Of a stretch of DNA of 64,000 nt, positions 20,497 through 31,066 are shown piece after piece. The notes beneath the pieces are model-generated. The model was not told the DNA's origin, made no database searches, and saw only the letters and a program-made list of their open reading frames with translations. The stretch comes from Basidiobolus meristosporus CBS 931.73 (Eukaryota; Basidiobolomycota; Basidiobolomycetes; Basidiobolales; Basidiobolaceae). Position 1 is the stretch's first letter, and each line of letters opens with the position of its first letter. The translations under genes were made by a program, and so were the position numbers. Location of the stretch: contig MCFE01000202.1 in assembly GCA_002104905.1 (NCBI GenBank), forward strand, positions 1 to 64,000, in the 5' to 3' direction.

Positions 20497-21238
20497 TGCA
20501 ATTGCTTTGAATTGCTCACATTTGTAATGATCCCAACAACCCTTTTTTTTTGCGATCCAAATCAAGCCATTGCACATTAGTAATCATCAAATTTTTGATA
20601 TAAGTAATACCAAGGTTGTCTCACATTTGAGACAGAGCCCCTATAAATAAATACCCTGCATATATATACATCATCTGTAATACCAGTGCAGCTATTGGAT
20701 CTGTTTTGCACCTACACAATTGCTTGCGTGCTAGCTATGACACCTTGTCCAATCACTAGGATCAGGGATTTACTTGCTCAATGGGCAAAATGGGATATTT
20801 GATGGCAAATCAGGTAGCTTTTTCAGTAGTCAATGAGCCAATTGGGGGCTGCCAGCTTCAGGATATTTTTGGACCAATCATCCACTGAGATACCGTCCAA
20901 TTGGAGTGAGGGTAACCAAAATGGTAAGTATCAGTGTAGTTTATAGTGTGATACACATTTATTTCCATTTACATTAAAGAAACATATTCAAATACCAGAT
21001 TTTACCTGCCATAATAGCGGTATCCAATTGTGCACGTGATGCAAACATTACAAGTTGGCGCAATCATCTGTGCCAACCTCATTGTGTTAGATTGTGCAAT
21101 AGTGTGCAAGATTGTCCCACATAATGCAAAATTGTCCAAGAACAATCCTGCCTTCTGGTAGCTATAATATTGCGCCCAATTGTTCTTTACAACCGCGGAT
21201 TGCTCTGCGCGCCCTGGCATGGTACAATGGAACACGTC
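20497..21238. other. F1 right non-coding arm
   Basis: About 740 bp with no convincing gene. Includes repeats of the motif ATTGTCC/TTGTGCA (21070-21180) near the terminus and an unusually CpG-containing end (GCGCGCC near 21206). F3 preserves the same arm inverted at 30733-31060. The repeats may be transposase-binding sites. Confidence 0.5.
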
Positions 21239-22059
21239 TACTATATAGAGTACTCATTTCTTTGTTTTGATAAAGGCACCAACAAAGTCAATCCCTACCT
21301 GGTGGAAGGGTAGGTTAACTGGTATTGGTGCAGTTGTCCCTATCTTCTGACCTTGGTTAAATCTCTGGCAGGTGGAGCATCTTTGTAACATATTTGTGAC
21401 ATTGGTCCTCATTTTTTCAAATAAAATGTCTTTCTGAACATCTATATGTTGTGAGGTGCCTATACCAATGAGACTTCCATCACAGTTAATAAAAGATGTT
21501 GCATCCCAATAAAGAAAGTGTACCACTGGTAGTGACATCATGGAATGTTTCAGCTGATTCAATTCTCACTTTGAGGCTCCAACCACACAAAACGCTGGCC
21601 TTTTTGCATCAATTTGTATAGGGGGGCTGCTATTGCCACAAAGTTTTTGATATAGCGGCAATAGTAGCTGGCTAATCCTAGAAATGCCAACACTGCATTG
21701 ATATCCTTTGGTGCAGGTGTATCTTTAACAGCTTTTAGGAGTGAGGTGGATGGGTATATCCCATATGCTGAGATCTTGTGGCCCAGGAACAACAATTGTG
21801 TATACAAAAATGGCACTTCTTGGGATGTAGTTTCAGTTAGTTATTGAGGAGGGCTGTCAGGATACATTGCACATTGTGTATATGCTCTTCTACATTGGGG
21901 GAATATATCATGATGTTGTCTAGATATACAAGAGTGCATTCCCATTGTGAATTTCCTTGCACCTTGTCAATCCTCCTTTGGAGTGTAGCAGGAGCATTGC
22001 ACAAGCCAAAGGGTAGTTGGGTCCAATTGTATAATTCAAACAATGTTGTAAAAATGGTG
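21239..22059 (-). pseudogene. Gypsy-D reverse transcriptase and integrase N-terminus
   Basis: Minus strand: the RT palm reads LPFGLCNAPATLQRR, then LVYLDNIMIYSP, where the catalytic YLDD box has become YLDN. The thumb/connection follows (FLGLASYYCRYIKNF, 21816-21559 in a shifted frame), and then the reading runs directly into an integrase zinc-binding region (CSTCQRFNQGQKIG) and HQVGIDFVGAFIKTK, which carries the first catalytic Asp. RNase H is missing between these, so an internal deletion must have occurred. The upstream RT portion is fused to the far side of copia-A1 near 26745-26800. Confidence 0.75.
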
Positions 22060-22428
22060 TGTTGAAATATTGGACTATTTAGTATCATTCAGCAGCTAAA
22101 AATTTACTTAACAATTCTAGGCTAGTCTTAGTCACTGTAGGACTCATTTACTGCCTTAACTTTGCCACTTTCTCCAGATATATGATCTTATGATTATTCC
22201 CCTATAGTCAGGATCAAATTAGCACTATTACCAAACATTATGTACTAACCCTGAAACTGTTACAGAATGCTCCTGAATATTGAGAAACCCTCCCTACTTA
22301 GTGTTGCAGCTGTATTACTTCTACAAAGGTATAAATACTGAGCTTCTTTATGAATAAACAATAGTTCAACTATTATCACTATTTCTTGATAAGTTCCTTA
22401 TATCCAAATCACTGCTTAAATTGCAGCA
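22060..22428 (+). repeat. Copia-A1 5' LTR
   Basis: 369 bp, TGTTGAAATATTGG...TTGCAGCA. Contains a TATA-like GGTATAAATACTG near 22329 and GAATAAAC near 22350 as promoter and polyadenylation candidates. Other copia-A LTRs are at 26376, 30333, 31296 and 37199. Confidence 0.95.
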
Positions 22429-22464
22429 GGTTATGAGACCCAACTGCCTTAATCTATTCTAAAG

Positions 22465-23255
22465 ATGACTTCTACCAGCAAACAAAGCAATACCAACATC
22501 TTCCCTGTAAAGGAGAGGTTTAATGGGAAGAACTACAGACTTTGGAGAATCAAAATGCAGATCCACCTTGAGGAAAGAAAGCTTTGGAACATAGTAACAG
22601 GAAAGGAAGTTGAGCCCAAAGGAACAGCAGAAGATGTGGAGAAGTTTCAAGAGAAGGAGAGAAAGGCCTTCAATGCAATATGCATCAATGTGCAAGACTC
22701 CTTCATTGGACAAATCCATGCCTCAAATACTGCCAAAGCAGCATGGGAATCCCTAGAGAAGATCTTTAGAGCAAAGTCAGTATCAAGCAAGCTTTATTTG
22801 AAACGAAAGTACTTCATCATGAGAAAAAGCCAGATGATGACATGCTACAACTCATTACCAGAATGGAGACACTTGCAGAAGAACTTTACAGTATTAATGC
22901 TGGTGTAGATGATGAAGAAAAGATACTCTGTCCGATTTGCAGCCTACCAGACGAGTATGAGCCACTCATACTTTCTTTTGAAAGCAGAGAAGACAACTTG
23001 ACTTTAGACTATGTCAAAGGAAGACTTCTCCATGAAGAACTCAGACGTAATGATCAAGCAGAGAAAATTGAAGATAATGCTTTATTCAGTTCAGAAAGGC
23101 ATACAGAAAAGAAGGGAAAGCAACAAAACCAAAGAAAACCTGGCTGCTGTAACTTCTGTAAGAAGCCAGGACACTGGGCAAGAGAATGCAAGAAGAAACA
23201 AGCAGACAAAAAACAGAAACTAGAGCAGGCAAACCATATAACTACTGATGAATAG
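22465..23255 (+). pseudogene. Copia-A1 gag
   Basis: Nucleocapsid precursor of a Ty1/copia element (UBN2-type gag). Starts MTSTSKQSNTNIFPVKERF; the motif NYRLWRIKMQIHLEERKLW marks the gag core, and a CCNFCKKPGHWARECKK zinc knuckle (CX2CX4HX4C) lies near the end. A frameshift near 22820-22845 separates the N-terminal part (22465-22908 frame) from the C-terminal part (22842-23255 frame); copy A2 is open here. Ends at a TAG that copy A2 shares. Confidence 0.9.
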
Positions 23256-26200
23256 CTATTTGTCACTGTACAAGAGAGTGCAAGTAACTGAAGTAATGAA
23301 TGGTATATTAACTCTGGAGCATCACAGCATATTTGTGGTATAAAGGATTGGTTCAGCAACTTAAAGACTATTCCCGTAAGAAAGGTTTATCTGGGAGATA
23401 ACTATGCATTGGAAGCTACCGCCAGTGGGTCTATACAACTAAATATGAGTGATAACTCAGGGGCAACAACAGCAAAACTGACTGACGTACTCTATGTACC
23501 TGGAATAGCTAAGAACCTACTCTCAGTCAGTAAAGCAACTACTCAGGGACTGAAATTCGTTTTTACTAAGCTGAGCTGCTCAATATTGAGTGAAAATGGA
23601 CAAAAATTAGCTTTGGGAATCAGAGATCACAATATATACAAGTTACAATGCAAGATCATTGTACCTGAGCATGTCAACATTGCTGAAACTGAGGAAACCA
23701 ACTGGGACACATGGCATAGGAGGCTAGGACACATATGGGAACAGAAAATGAGCCAATTGGTGAAAAATCAGCTTGTTTTGGGCCTAAAATACTCAATTCC
23801 GATCAAATTGAATGTTTGTAAGGGATGTTCATATGGCAAACAAGCTAGGCAATGTTTCAAGAGCTCAGAAGGCATCAATACTACTGAAATACTGGCTATT
23901 GTACACTCAGACATATGTGGCCCCATGAGAACACTGTCCTTTGGAGCCAAGAGATACTTTATGACGTTTATTGATGACAAGACAAGATATACATGGGTGT
24001 ACTTCCTCAAAACAAAGGATGAAGCTTTAGAGACGTTTAAGCACTTCAAGAACATGGCAGAAACACAAACTGGGTGTAAATTGAAGGTACTACAAAGTGA
24101 CAATGGAGGAGAATACTGCTCAAAGGAGTTTGCAAAATACTGCTTGTCTACTTGTATACTTTAACAGACCACAGTTCCTCATACTCCACAGCAAAATGGA
24201 GTAGCAGAATGTGCAAATAGAACAATAGTAGAGATGGGAAGATCTATGCTACATGATAAGGGAATGGACTACAAGTTTTGGGCTGAATCTGTTGCTACCG
24301 CTGTATACATCAAGAACAGATGCCCAACAACAGCACTACGTGATTCTACACCCTTTGAAGCATACACAGGCAAAAAACCAGATCTCCAGCACCTCAGGAT
24401 CTTTGTCAGTGATGTTTTTTATCACATCCCTGACAAAAAACGCTCAAAGTTGGAACCAAAGAGTAGAAAAGGGATCTTTCTTGGGTGTTGTGAAGATACT
24501 AAAGGGTATAGAGTGTATGATGACAAAATTCGGAAGCTGATCAAGAGCAGGGACGTTGTATTTGAGGAGAATTCAGATCAGAAAGCCACAGAAATCATTG
24601 GCCAGCTGCCTGATGATGCAATCAACACAAATGAAGAAGATACATACCAAATCCAGCCAGATATGGAAGATACTTCTACCAGTTCCAGATCAGAACAGAT
24701 TATCCCAGTTAGGAGATCTACCAGTATAAGAAATGCCCCTGGATCCTGGTGGCAGACATCCAATGATCATGAAGAAGCTTATCTTGCCTTATGTGCCAAA
24801 CCTCAGAATCTGGAACAGGCAATGCAAGGTCCAGATGCTACTAAGTGGCAACTAGCCATGCAGGAGGAGTACCAATCACTGATCAAGGCAAAAACGTGGG
24901 AACTGGTAGATTTACCAAATGGGAGAAAGCCAATAGGATGTAGATGGATCTACAAGATCAAGATAACCTCAAATGGTGCCGTTGATAAGTACAAGGCTAG
25001 ATTGGTATCTAAAGGCTATTCCCAGATCCAGGGACTAGACTTTAAGGAAACATTTGCTCTGGTTGCCAAGTTTAACTCTATTAGGACAGTTCTAGCCCTG
25101 GCAGCTGTACACAGTCTAGATCTACACCAAATGGATGCCAAAACAGCCTTTCTAAATGGGGATTTGCAAGAAACTATATATATGGAGCAACTAGAAGGTT
25201 TTACCAATCCAATAAGCCCCCATAAGGTGTGCAAACTTAGAAAATTGTTGTATGGGCTTAAGCAGGCACCCAGAGCATGGTATAACAGGATTGACACATA
25301 TCTAGAGAAAATTGGGTTCTCTCGTAGCACTGCAGATCACAGTATATATGTGAAACAGCTCAAAAAGGGTGTGAGCATCCTAGTTCTTTATGTGGACATC
25401 CTAATTATAGCTACAAGTGATCAAGATGCACTTAAACAGACAAAATCAGATCTCTTCAGCAAGTTTAAGATTAAAGATCTTGGAAAATTGAGCTATTTTC
25501 TTGGAATTGAGGTCAAATTTGACATACCTATGCAGAAAATTGTGCTGAATCAGTCTAAGTACATCAGGGACATTCTTAGACGCTTCAAAATGGAAAATTG
25601 CAAGCCTGCAGCAACACCTATGGACAATAACCTGAAATTAAGCAAATCTCAGCCAGTTATAGATGAAAACGGCTCAAATATGGACCAAAACTTTCCCTAT
25701 CAATCAATGGTTGGTAGCCTAATGTACTTGATGGTTTCTAAACGTCCAGATATTGCAGTAGCAGTTGGAATAGTCAGTCAATTCATGCAGAATTATGAAT
25801 CAGATCAAATTGCAGCAGTTAAGCGGATTTTCAGATATCTACAAGGTACCATAAATATGGTACTGGAATACTCTGGAGCAGCTAATAGGCAAAAATTTGA
25901 TGGTTATAGTGATTCAGATTGGGGTAGAGATCTGATTGACAGACGCTCTACCACAGGCTATGTATTTCTTTATGCTGGTGCAGCTATTACTTGGAATTGC
26001 AAGAAACAACCAACTGTGGCACTATCTACAACTGAAGCCAAATATATGGCTGCATGTCAAGCAACTAAGGAGGCTATATGGCTACAAAAATTATTCAAAG
26101 ACTTAGGTTTTAATTCAGGTGAACCAACATGTATTTACAAGGATAATCAAAGTTGTATTTCATTAGCTAGAAATCCTACTAATCATGCCAGAACTAAGCA

Positions 26201-26381
26201 CATTGATATACAGCATCACTTTGTGAGGGAAGCTGTAGAAAATAACTTAGTAGAGCTGGTTTACTGCCCAACTGACAAAATGGTGGCAGACATATTGACA
26301 AAACCACTAGCTAGGCCACAGTTTGAGATCCTTAGAGAGAAATTGGGATTAAGAAATTATTTAGCTGAGGGGGAGTGTTGA
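23256..26381 (+). pseudogene. Copia-A1 pol (protease, integrase, RT, RNase H)
   Basis: Continues in the frame of the second gag part after TAG (23253-23255) and TGA (near 23289). The protease motif is YINSGASQH: the catalytic Asp is Asn here. Then GAG-pre-integrase (WHRRLGHI), integrase with HSDICGPM and SDNGGEYC and, past a TAA near 24162, QNGVAECANRT. RT with MDAKTAFLNGDL and LVLYVDILIIATS (YVDD changed to YVDI). RNase H with DGYSDSDWGRD and STTEAKYMAA, and the closing ADILTKPLAR. The 24234-26381 part is 715 codons open. The changed protease and RT residues and the TAA make it inactive. Confidence 0.9.
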
Positions 26382-26744
26382 AATATTGGACTATTTAGTA
26401 TCATTCAGCAGCTAAAAATTTACTTAACAATTCTAGGCTAGTCTTAGTCACTGTAGGACTCATTTACTGCCTTAACTTCGCCACTTTCTCCAGATATATG
26501 ATCTTATGATTATTCCCCTATAGTCAGAATCAAATTAGCACTATTACCAAACATTATGTACTAACCCTGAAACTGTTACAGAATGCTCCTGAATATTGAG
26601 AAACCCTCCCTACTTAGTGTTGCAGCTGTATTACTTCTACAAAGGTATAAATACTGAGCTTCTTTATGAATAAGCAATAGTTCAACTATTAACACTATTT
26701 CTTGATAAGTTCCTTATATCCAAATCACTTCTTAAATTGCAACA
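26376..26744 (+). repeat. Copia-A1 3' LTR
   Basis: 369 bp, starting TGTTGAAATATTGG directly after the polypurine tract and ending TTGCAACA. Nearly identical to the 5' LTR. The pol ORF ends a few bases inside it. Confidence 0.95.
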
Positions 26745-27437
26745 TGGTTTTTGGTCAATCTTCCAGGACTACTTCTTGGACATTGTTGATCAAGAGTTCT
26801 TAGACATTTTGCTGTAATTCCTCTAGCTCACAGTCTTTCTGGGAGGTAATTTTTCCTTTTTTATGGGGGATCCATGTCCTTTAATCACTTGTAGCACTAT
26901 AGGGTAGTCCCCATAGCAAGATGACCCATTGTGCTTGTTTGACCAACTCTTGCAACATTTTTTATCCGTGTTGTTCTTTGGATGCCATACATGTTACTTT
27001 GTTTTCTAAGCCCATGATGTAATACCTCATGAGCTATTGCTCAGAGATTTGTCCTCTGGGAGACATTGAACCTGTTGGAGAAATAGTTCAGTGTAAGCTT
27101 CATAGCTCTCACTGACTTTCTTCTGTGAGGACAGTAGAAGGGCTTTGTAGTTGTATCCCTTGGCATATAGAAAGCTTATCCTGTAGGCTTCTTCTAGTGT
27201 ATCCCAGTTGTCTTTGACTTCACATTTCCACCCACAGTGTCATTGCCATGCTGACCCTTCCATATATCTTGCAAACTCCCTTACTTTCTTATTGCTGTCC
27301 CATCCTGCATCAACCGCAACTCTCAAACTTATCAAGCCACACAAGGGCTTTCTCTCTCTTTCCCTTGTATGTTTTTAGTTTCATTATGGTAGTCAGTACC
27401 TAACTTGTGCTTATTTCTGCACAGACAGCACCAAACA
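26745..27437 (-). pseudogene. Gypsy-D gag and a sliver of RT
   Basis: Minus strand from the 5' LTR. After the primer-binding site a gag-like region can be read, for example NWDTLEEAYRISFLYAKGY followed by a coiled, Leu/Gln-rich stretch ending LPEDKSLSN near 27045. Near 26745-26800 the text resembles the start of the RT palm (VQEVVLED-PKT), which connects to LCNAPATLQ on the far side of copia-A1. Protease and the N-terminal RT are missing, so D suffered an internal deletion before A1 inserted. Several stops. The gag call is by position and composition; no zinc knuckle seen. Confidence 0.55.
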
Positions 27438-27809
27438 TGTGGGTTATTACTGACTATACTTGGTGAGTGGGAGAGCTTATAGGTCAAGTCAGTACCACTT
27501 AGCTCAGAATAGCTTCCAATAGAAGGCAGCAAGGAAAAAAAGACTTGTGTTTATTCTGTCCAAATCTTGTTGTTCCCTCACTTGGCTCAATGGTTATATT
27601 TATCACTTGGAGGGGCTTAGATAATCGACAATGTGTTGTGAAATAGGGGTGTGAACACCTTCCTGTTATGGTAAGTGTTCTAACTAGATCAGGGCAGGAA
27701 TAGGAGGGCGGATGCATTGGGGAATCATAGAGAGGATACTGGAGGACTTTGGGTAGGACTCTGGGGAGAACTCTTGGGTAAGGAGTGGGCACTGCGTTTG
27801 GTACTTACA
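27438..27809 (-). repeat. Gypsy-D 5' LTR
   Basis: 372 bp, TGTGGGTTATTAC...GGTACTTACA, homologous to 14498-14873. Adjacent (minus strand) primer-binding site candidate TGGTGCTGTCTG. Confidence 0.85.
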
Positions 27810-28390
27810 GATGAGTTTGCAGAAAAAGGCAATTTGTCTACTACAGCCTCCACGTCCTCCATTGTTGACAGAGTAGAGATCCCACTGGCAGACAAAGTAG
27901 CAATGTCAGGAACTCAAAAGGCTATCATAATGCCTATAGTGGTATTTTAGAGCATTAATAGGCACACCAAGAGGTTGAAGCACTACTTCAAGAGTAGTAC
28001 ACAAAAAAATTCACTTGAATATTGCAAGGATTTATTGCAAAGACTGGCAGATAAGGAGCTAGACCTTGCTGTGGCAGCTGAACACCAGGATGTATGAACA
28101 CCAGTGAGTCAAAAGTGGTATAAAGCTGTAGGGTTGGGATCAGAAAGCAAGAGTATTAGGAGTGAACCACTTGAAAACTACTTATGTGTTGTAATGATGA
28201 GAAATTTTGATCAAATGTCTTGTGGAATCTAGGATGCATTATTTTGCAATGGTACTTACATGGTGTTCTGATGAGATAAATACCTCTAAGTCACAGTACT
28301 TTAAAATGGTGACAGCCTTTTTATGGTATCATCACAATAACATTTCATAGGTAATATTTCAAGAAAACAAGGATATTTACAATTAGGTAG
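27810..28390 (+). pseudogene. Element C gag-like ORF, copy C2, 3' part
   Basis: Resumes the C ORF interrupted at 14497. Reads TDEFAEKGNLSTTAS, then DRVEIPLADKVAMSGTQKA, and after a stop YCKDLLQRLADKELDLAVAAE. The same text lies inverted at 50870-51240 (LQRLADEVLHLVALAED). Homology fades near 28140; 28140-28390 holds no recognisable gene. No polymerase domain follows before copia-B sequence begins. Confidence 0.55.
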
Positions 28391-28598
28391 CAATCTAGCT
28401 TCTTTTGCTAGAGCTAAGCACATAGATATTAGGCATCATTTTATTTGTGAAGCTTAAGAGAATAACTCAGTCATCTTAGCTTACTGTCCTTAGTTGTAAT
28501 AATTGCAGTAACATTTACCTGATCTTGAATAAGTAACAAATATGAATATCTTAGGTCACATTTAAGTCTAATCAGCACAAACACAGAGTACAGTAGAT
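28391..28598 (+). pseudogene. Copia-B2 RNase H tail
   Basis: Short fossil of the pol C-terminus: near 28400-28495 it reads FARAKHIDIRHHFICEA, a stop, then ENNSVILAYCP, matching the RTKHIDIQHHFVREAVENN block of copia-A pol. The rest of the element is missing. Confidence 0.7.
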
Positions 28599-28946
28599 GA
28601 GTTGTAAGATTTGTCATTCCGCCTAAATATTCACCTAACTTAGTCACTTGGATAAAATTCTATAGTTGTTGGTGAATACTGACTATATTCCTTGTAGGGA
28701 CTTACTAATAATAATTTTGCTAAAACATCAGCTTCCCAAACATGAAAATTCTCTAAGTTGTCTAAACAACCTCAAGCTAAACACATATGCTTATGGAACC
28801 TTTCTAAGCATGTTATATATGTATGTTATGCCAGGAGCATGTGAAATATAAACGGTACTTACAAGGTCAATAAGTCATTGGGTGAATAACACAAAGTGTA
28901 CGTGCTCTCCCAATCACATCCAACATCTCTAAGACTCTAATATCAA
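28599..28946 (+). repeat. Copia-B2 3' LTR
   Basis: Aligns with the other LTR B copies from GTTGTAAGATTTGTCATTCC to GACTCTAATATCAA; about 348 bp. Follows the RNase H tail as expected of a 3' LTR. Confidence 0.7.
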
Positions 28947-28949
28947 TGT

Positions 28950-29061
28950 ATATTTTTATTTCACTTTATATGGCAAAGAATAGGTCTGCTATGCCTCTCT
29001 GGTCTCTTACAGTATTATTTTGCACTCATGGCTTAACATGGCATTATCCACGGAATAAGTC
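28950..29061 (-). repeat. Foldback MITE fragment M4
   Basis: One terminal 110 bp of the M family, ending GGCATTATCCACGGAATAAGTC. Matches the right arm of M1 (46990-47107), including GCACTCATGGCT. The other end is missing. Confidence 0.65.
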
Positions 29062-29109
29062 TGAAAAGTCAAATACTCATGGTGGCAGTGCGTAAGCAAG
29101 TAGATGGGG

Positions 29110-29165
29110 GTGATAAAGAATTCAGTATCTAGGCTACAAAGAAGAAATTCAATTAGTTCAATGTG
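29110..29165 (+). pseudogene. Small scrap of element C
   Basis: About 55 bp matching 13390-13445 (GCTACAAAGAAGAAATTCA against GCTGCAAAGAAGGAACTCA). Too short for more. The neighbouring 29062-29109 shows nothing recognisable. Confidence 0.45.
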
Positions 29166-29814
29166 ACATACTAAAACGGAGCAATCTCCGATTGTAAGAG
29201 TGGAGCTTCACCACACAGTCTTTGAGATATAGCAAAAGTACATGATCAAGGGGGACCACTCTTTCAATTAGCTCATGTGGAAGTCTATACTCATTGATGT
29301 ATTCTTGAACCATTGCTTTTTGTCTGAGGGTTTTCCTCTTCAGCCCTAGTAGTGTGCTGGTGTGGAGGCTCAAATGAATCCTGAATTTCTGACACAAACT
29401 CTTCTCAAGTAGAGATAATTGAGCATTCCATCATTGTGGCTGACCTTATCTTGTTATGGTACTACTGTAAGGCTGCATCTGCTAATTCAGAAGCTGCATA
29501 ATGAAACTTGCTTTCTGGGGCAATTCTCTTAGCCTTGAATGCTTCTTCATATTCAAAATGCCAGGTTCCCAGGTTTTCATAGAATATTCCATGGTACTGG
29601 TTGGCCCTGAGGCTAAAGTTACTCTTGTAAGGGCTTTGCTGTCTCTGGTCAATGGTAGTCATATCCTTGTTATTACTAACTGAGGATCAGGAGCAACTAT
29701 AGCTGATAGGCCAGGATTGTATGCATAGAATTATTCCATTTTTGATTTTCCAACATCTTGGTAGAGGCTTCTTCAATCTTAGAAGGGGAGGTTACTAGTT
29801 ATTACTGCTACCAG
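29166..29814 (-). pseudogene. Gypsy-E4 gag remnant
   Basis: Minus strand downstream of an LTR E. Reads the gag start region (QSPYKSNFSLRANQYHG, ENLGTWHFEYEEAFKAK, DAALQ at 29662-29462) and then, in another frame, ALVQEYINEYRLPHELIERV near 29300; both match gypsy-E1 gag (42249-41606). Ends abruptly at about 29166. The sequence next to the LTR, CTGGTAGCAGTAAT on the minus strand, corresponds to the primer-binding site of E1. Confidence 0.75.
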
Positions 29815-30182
29815 TGTTACAAATCTGGATATAAGAGTGGTAGAGGAGTAGGGAATTTAGCTAGTATTGTATTCAGTAAAAGCTGATCTGATCTTCATTG
29901 AAGTTCCAGTAGCTCCCTCAATGCAATTCACCATATCAACTGCTGACTATTGTGTTTCTTAATGTAGGTTATGAGAGATGACTCATATATTTGCATCATC
30001 ATCACCTAATTGGCTCTTACTTAATATATGTGTTTTTGTCTAATAAGAATCTGATGATTCATCTCTGGACTAATGCCACCAATTAAATAGAAAATGTTGA
30101 TGTACTGAAAGGCTAAACATAAAAGTAAACAATTTGACAAAGAACTGGTCTAGTTTAAACATTCAAGCAGCAGATCCTAACA
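29815..30182 (-). repeat. Gypsy-E4 5' LTR
   Basis: 368 bp, TGTTACAAAT...GATCCTAACA on the plus strand, i.e. an inverted LTR E. Matches 37739-38106 along its length, with noticeably more divergence than other E LTRs, suggesting an older insertion. Confidence 0.8.
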
Positions 30183-30302
30183 CCAGAAATACACGGTATT
30201 TGGCAAATTGACAGTTATTTCACTGAAAGCCGCATAATTTAGTTGACAGAAGTGTGTCAATTGCGGTACGCGCAAGTATTCATTGGTTGCTATTGATGCC
30301 CT
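30183..30302 (+). mobile_element. Plavaka-like scrap
   Basis: About 120 bp related to 57010-57110 of Plavaka copy 3 (AGAAGTGTGTCAATTGCGG against AGGAGTGTGTCAATTGCAG). It retains CpG sites that copy 3 has lost. Confidence 0.5.
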
Positions 30303-30332
30303 GTGTAGTTTTGTTCTGCTGAATTTAGTTTC

Positions 30333-30701
30333 TGTTGCAATATTGGACTATTTGGTATCATTCTGCAGCTAAAAATTTACGTAACAGCTCTGAGCTATTC
30401 TTGGTCACTGTGGGACTAATTTACAGCTCTAACTTTGCCACTTTCTTCATATATATGATCTTATGATTATTCACCTATAGTCAGGATCAAATTAGCACTA
30501 ATACAAACTATTATGTATTAACCCTGAAACTGTTACAGAATGCTTCTGAATACTGAGAAACCCTCCTTACTTGGTGTTACAGCTGTATTACTTCTACAAA
30601 GGTATAAATACAGAGCTTCTTTACTAATAAACAACAGTCCAACTATTATCACTATTTCTTGACAAGTTCCTTATATCCAAATCACTTCTTAAATTGCAAC
30701 A
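30333..30701 (+). repeat. Solo copia-A LTR (plus strand)
   Basis: 369 bp, TGTTGCAATATTGG...TTGCAACA, flanked on both sides by GTTTC (30328-30332 and 30702-30706). The perfect 5-bp duplication without internal sequence is the hallmark of a solo LTR formed by recombination. Confidence 0.95.
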
Positions 30702-31066
30702 GTTTCTTGGACTCAAAAGCAACTGGGTAGAAGACTTGTTTAATTGCACCATGCCAGGGTGTGCTGTGCAATCCAAGGTTGCAAAGTACACTTTGGCACA
30801 CTATTGCAGCTACCAGTAGGCAGGATTGCTCTTATATAACTTTGCACTTTGTTGGACAATCTTGCAAACTATAATACAATCTGACACAATGTGGTTGGCA
30901 TGGATGATTGTGCCAACCTATAACTTTTGCATCATCTGCACAATCACATACCACTATTGTAGTAAGAAGAATCTGGCACTTGGATATGTTCCTTTAATGT
31001 ATATTAAAATAAATGCATTTCAAACTATTAACTACACTAATACATACTACTATGAGTTACCATCAC

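Larger units (their letters stand above)
17016..21238. mobile_element. DNA transposon F, copy F1 (4.2 kb, two genes)
   Basis: Left end GACTTGTTCCGTTGG, right end the inverted relative GACGTGTTCCATTG, giving terminal inverted repeats of about 15 bp. Flanks are TACTT (17011-17015) and TACTA (21239-21243), a 5-bp target duplication with one mismatch; the gypsy-D integrase reads through when F1 is removed. It carries a minus-strand DDE transposase near the left end and a plus-strand second ORF near the right end, transcribed divergently. Subterminal GTGCCA/TGGCAC motifs cluster at 17033-17105. A solo C LTR (18115-18918) lies between the two genes. F2 (57679-59851) and F3 (30733-32980) are partial copies. 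Confidence 0.85.
22060..26744 (+). mobile_element. Copia-A1, Ty1/copia retrotransposon, full-length with two LTRs
   Basis: 4685 bp. 5' LTR 22060-22428, 3' LTR 26376-26744, both 369 bp with TG...CA ends and about six differences by eye, so the insertion is recent. TGGTG (22055-22059) and TGGTT (26745-26749) flank it as a near-perfect 5-bp target duplication in the gypsy-D RT. Primer-binding site GGTTATGAGACCC immediately after the 5' LTR; polypurine tract GCTGAGGGGGAG just before the 3' LTR. Encodes gag, protease, integrase, RT and RNase H in copia order. Confidence 0.95.
14498..27809 (-). mobile_element. Gypsy-D, Ty3/gypsy retrotransposon, hosting two nested insertions
   Basis: A minus-strand element whose LTRs are 14498-14873 (3') and 27438-27809 (5'). 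Flanks GCTGA (14493-14497) and GATGA (27810-27814) are a 5-bp target duplication with one change. After the 5' LTR the minus strand reads TGTT then TGGTGCTGTCTG, a plausible tRNA primer-binding site starting with TGG. Internal order on the minus strand: gag, RT, zinc-binding integrase N-terminus, integrase core, integrase C-terminus, then an extra 3' ORF. Protease, the start of RT and most of RNase H are deleted. Transposon F1 splits the integrase and copia-A1 splits the RT. The element's own sequence is about 4.4 kb. Confidence 0.85.
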
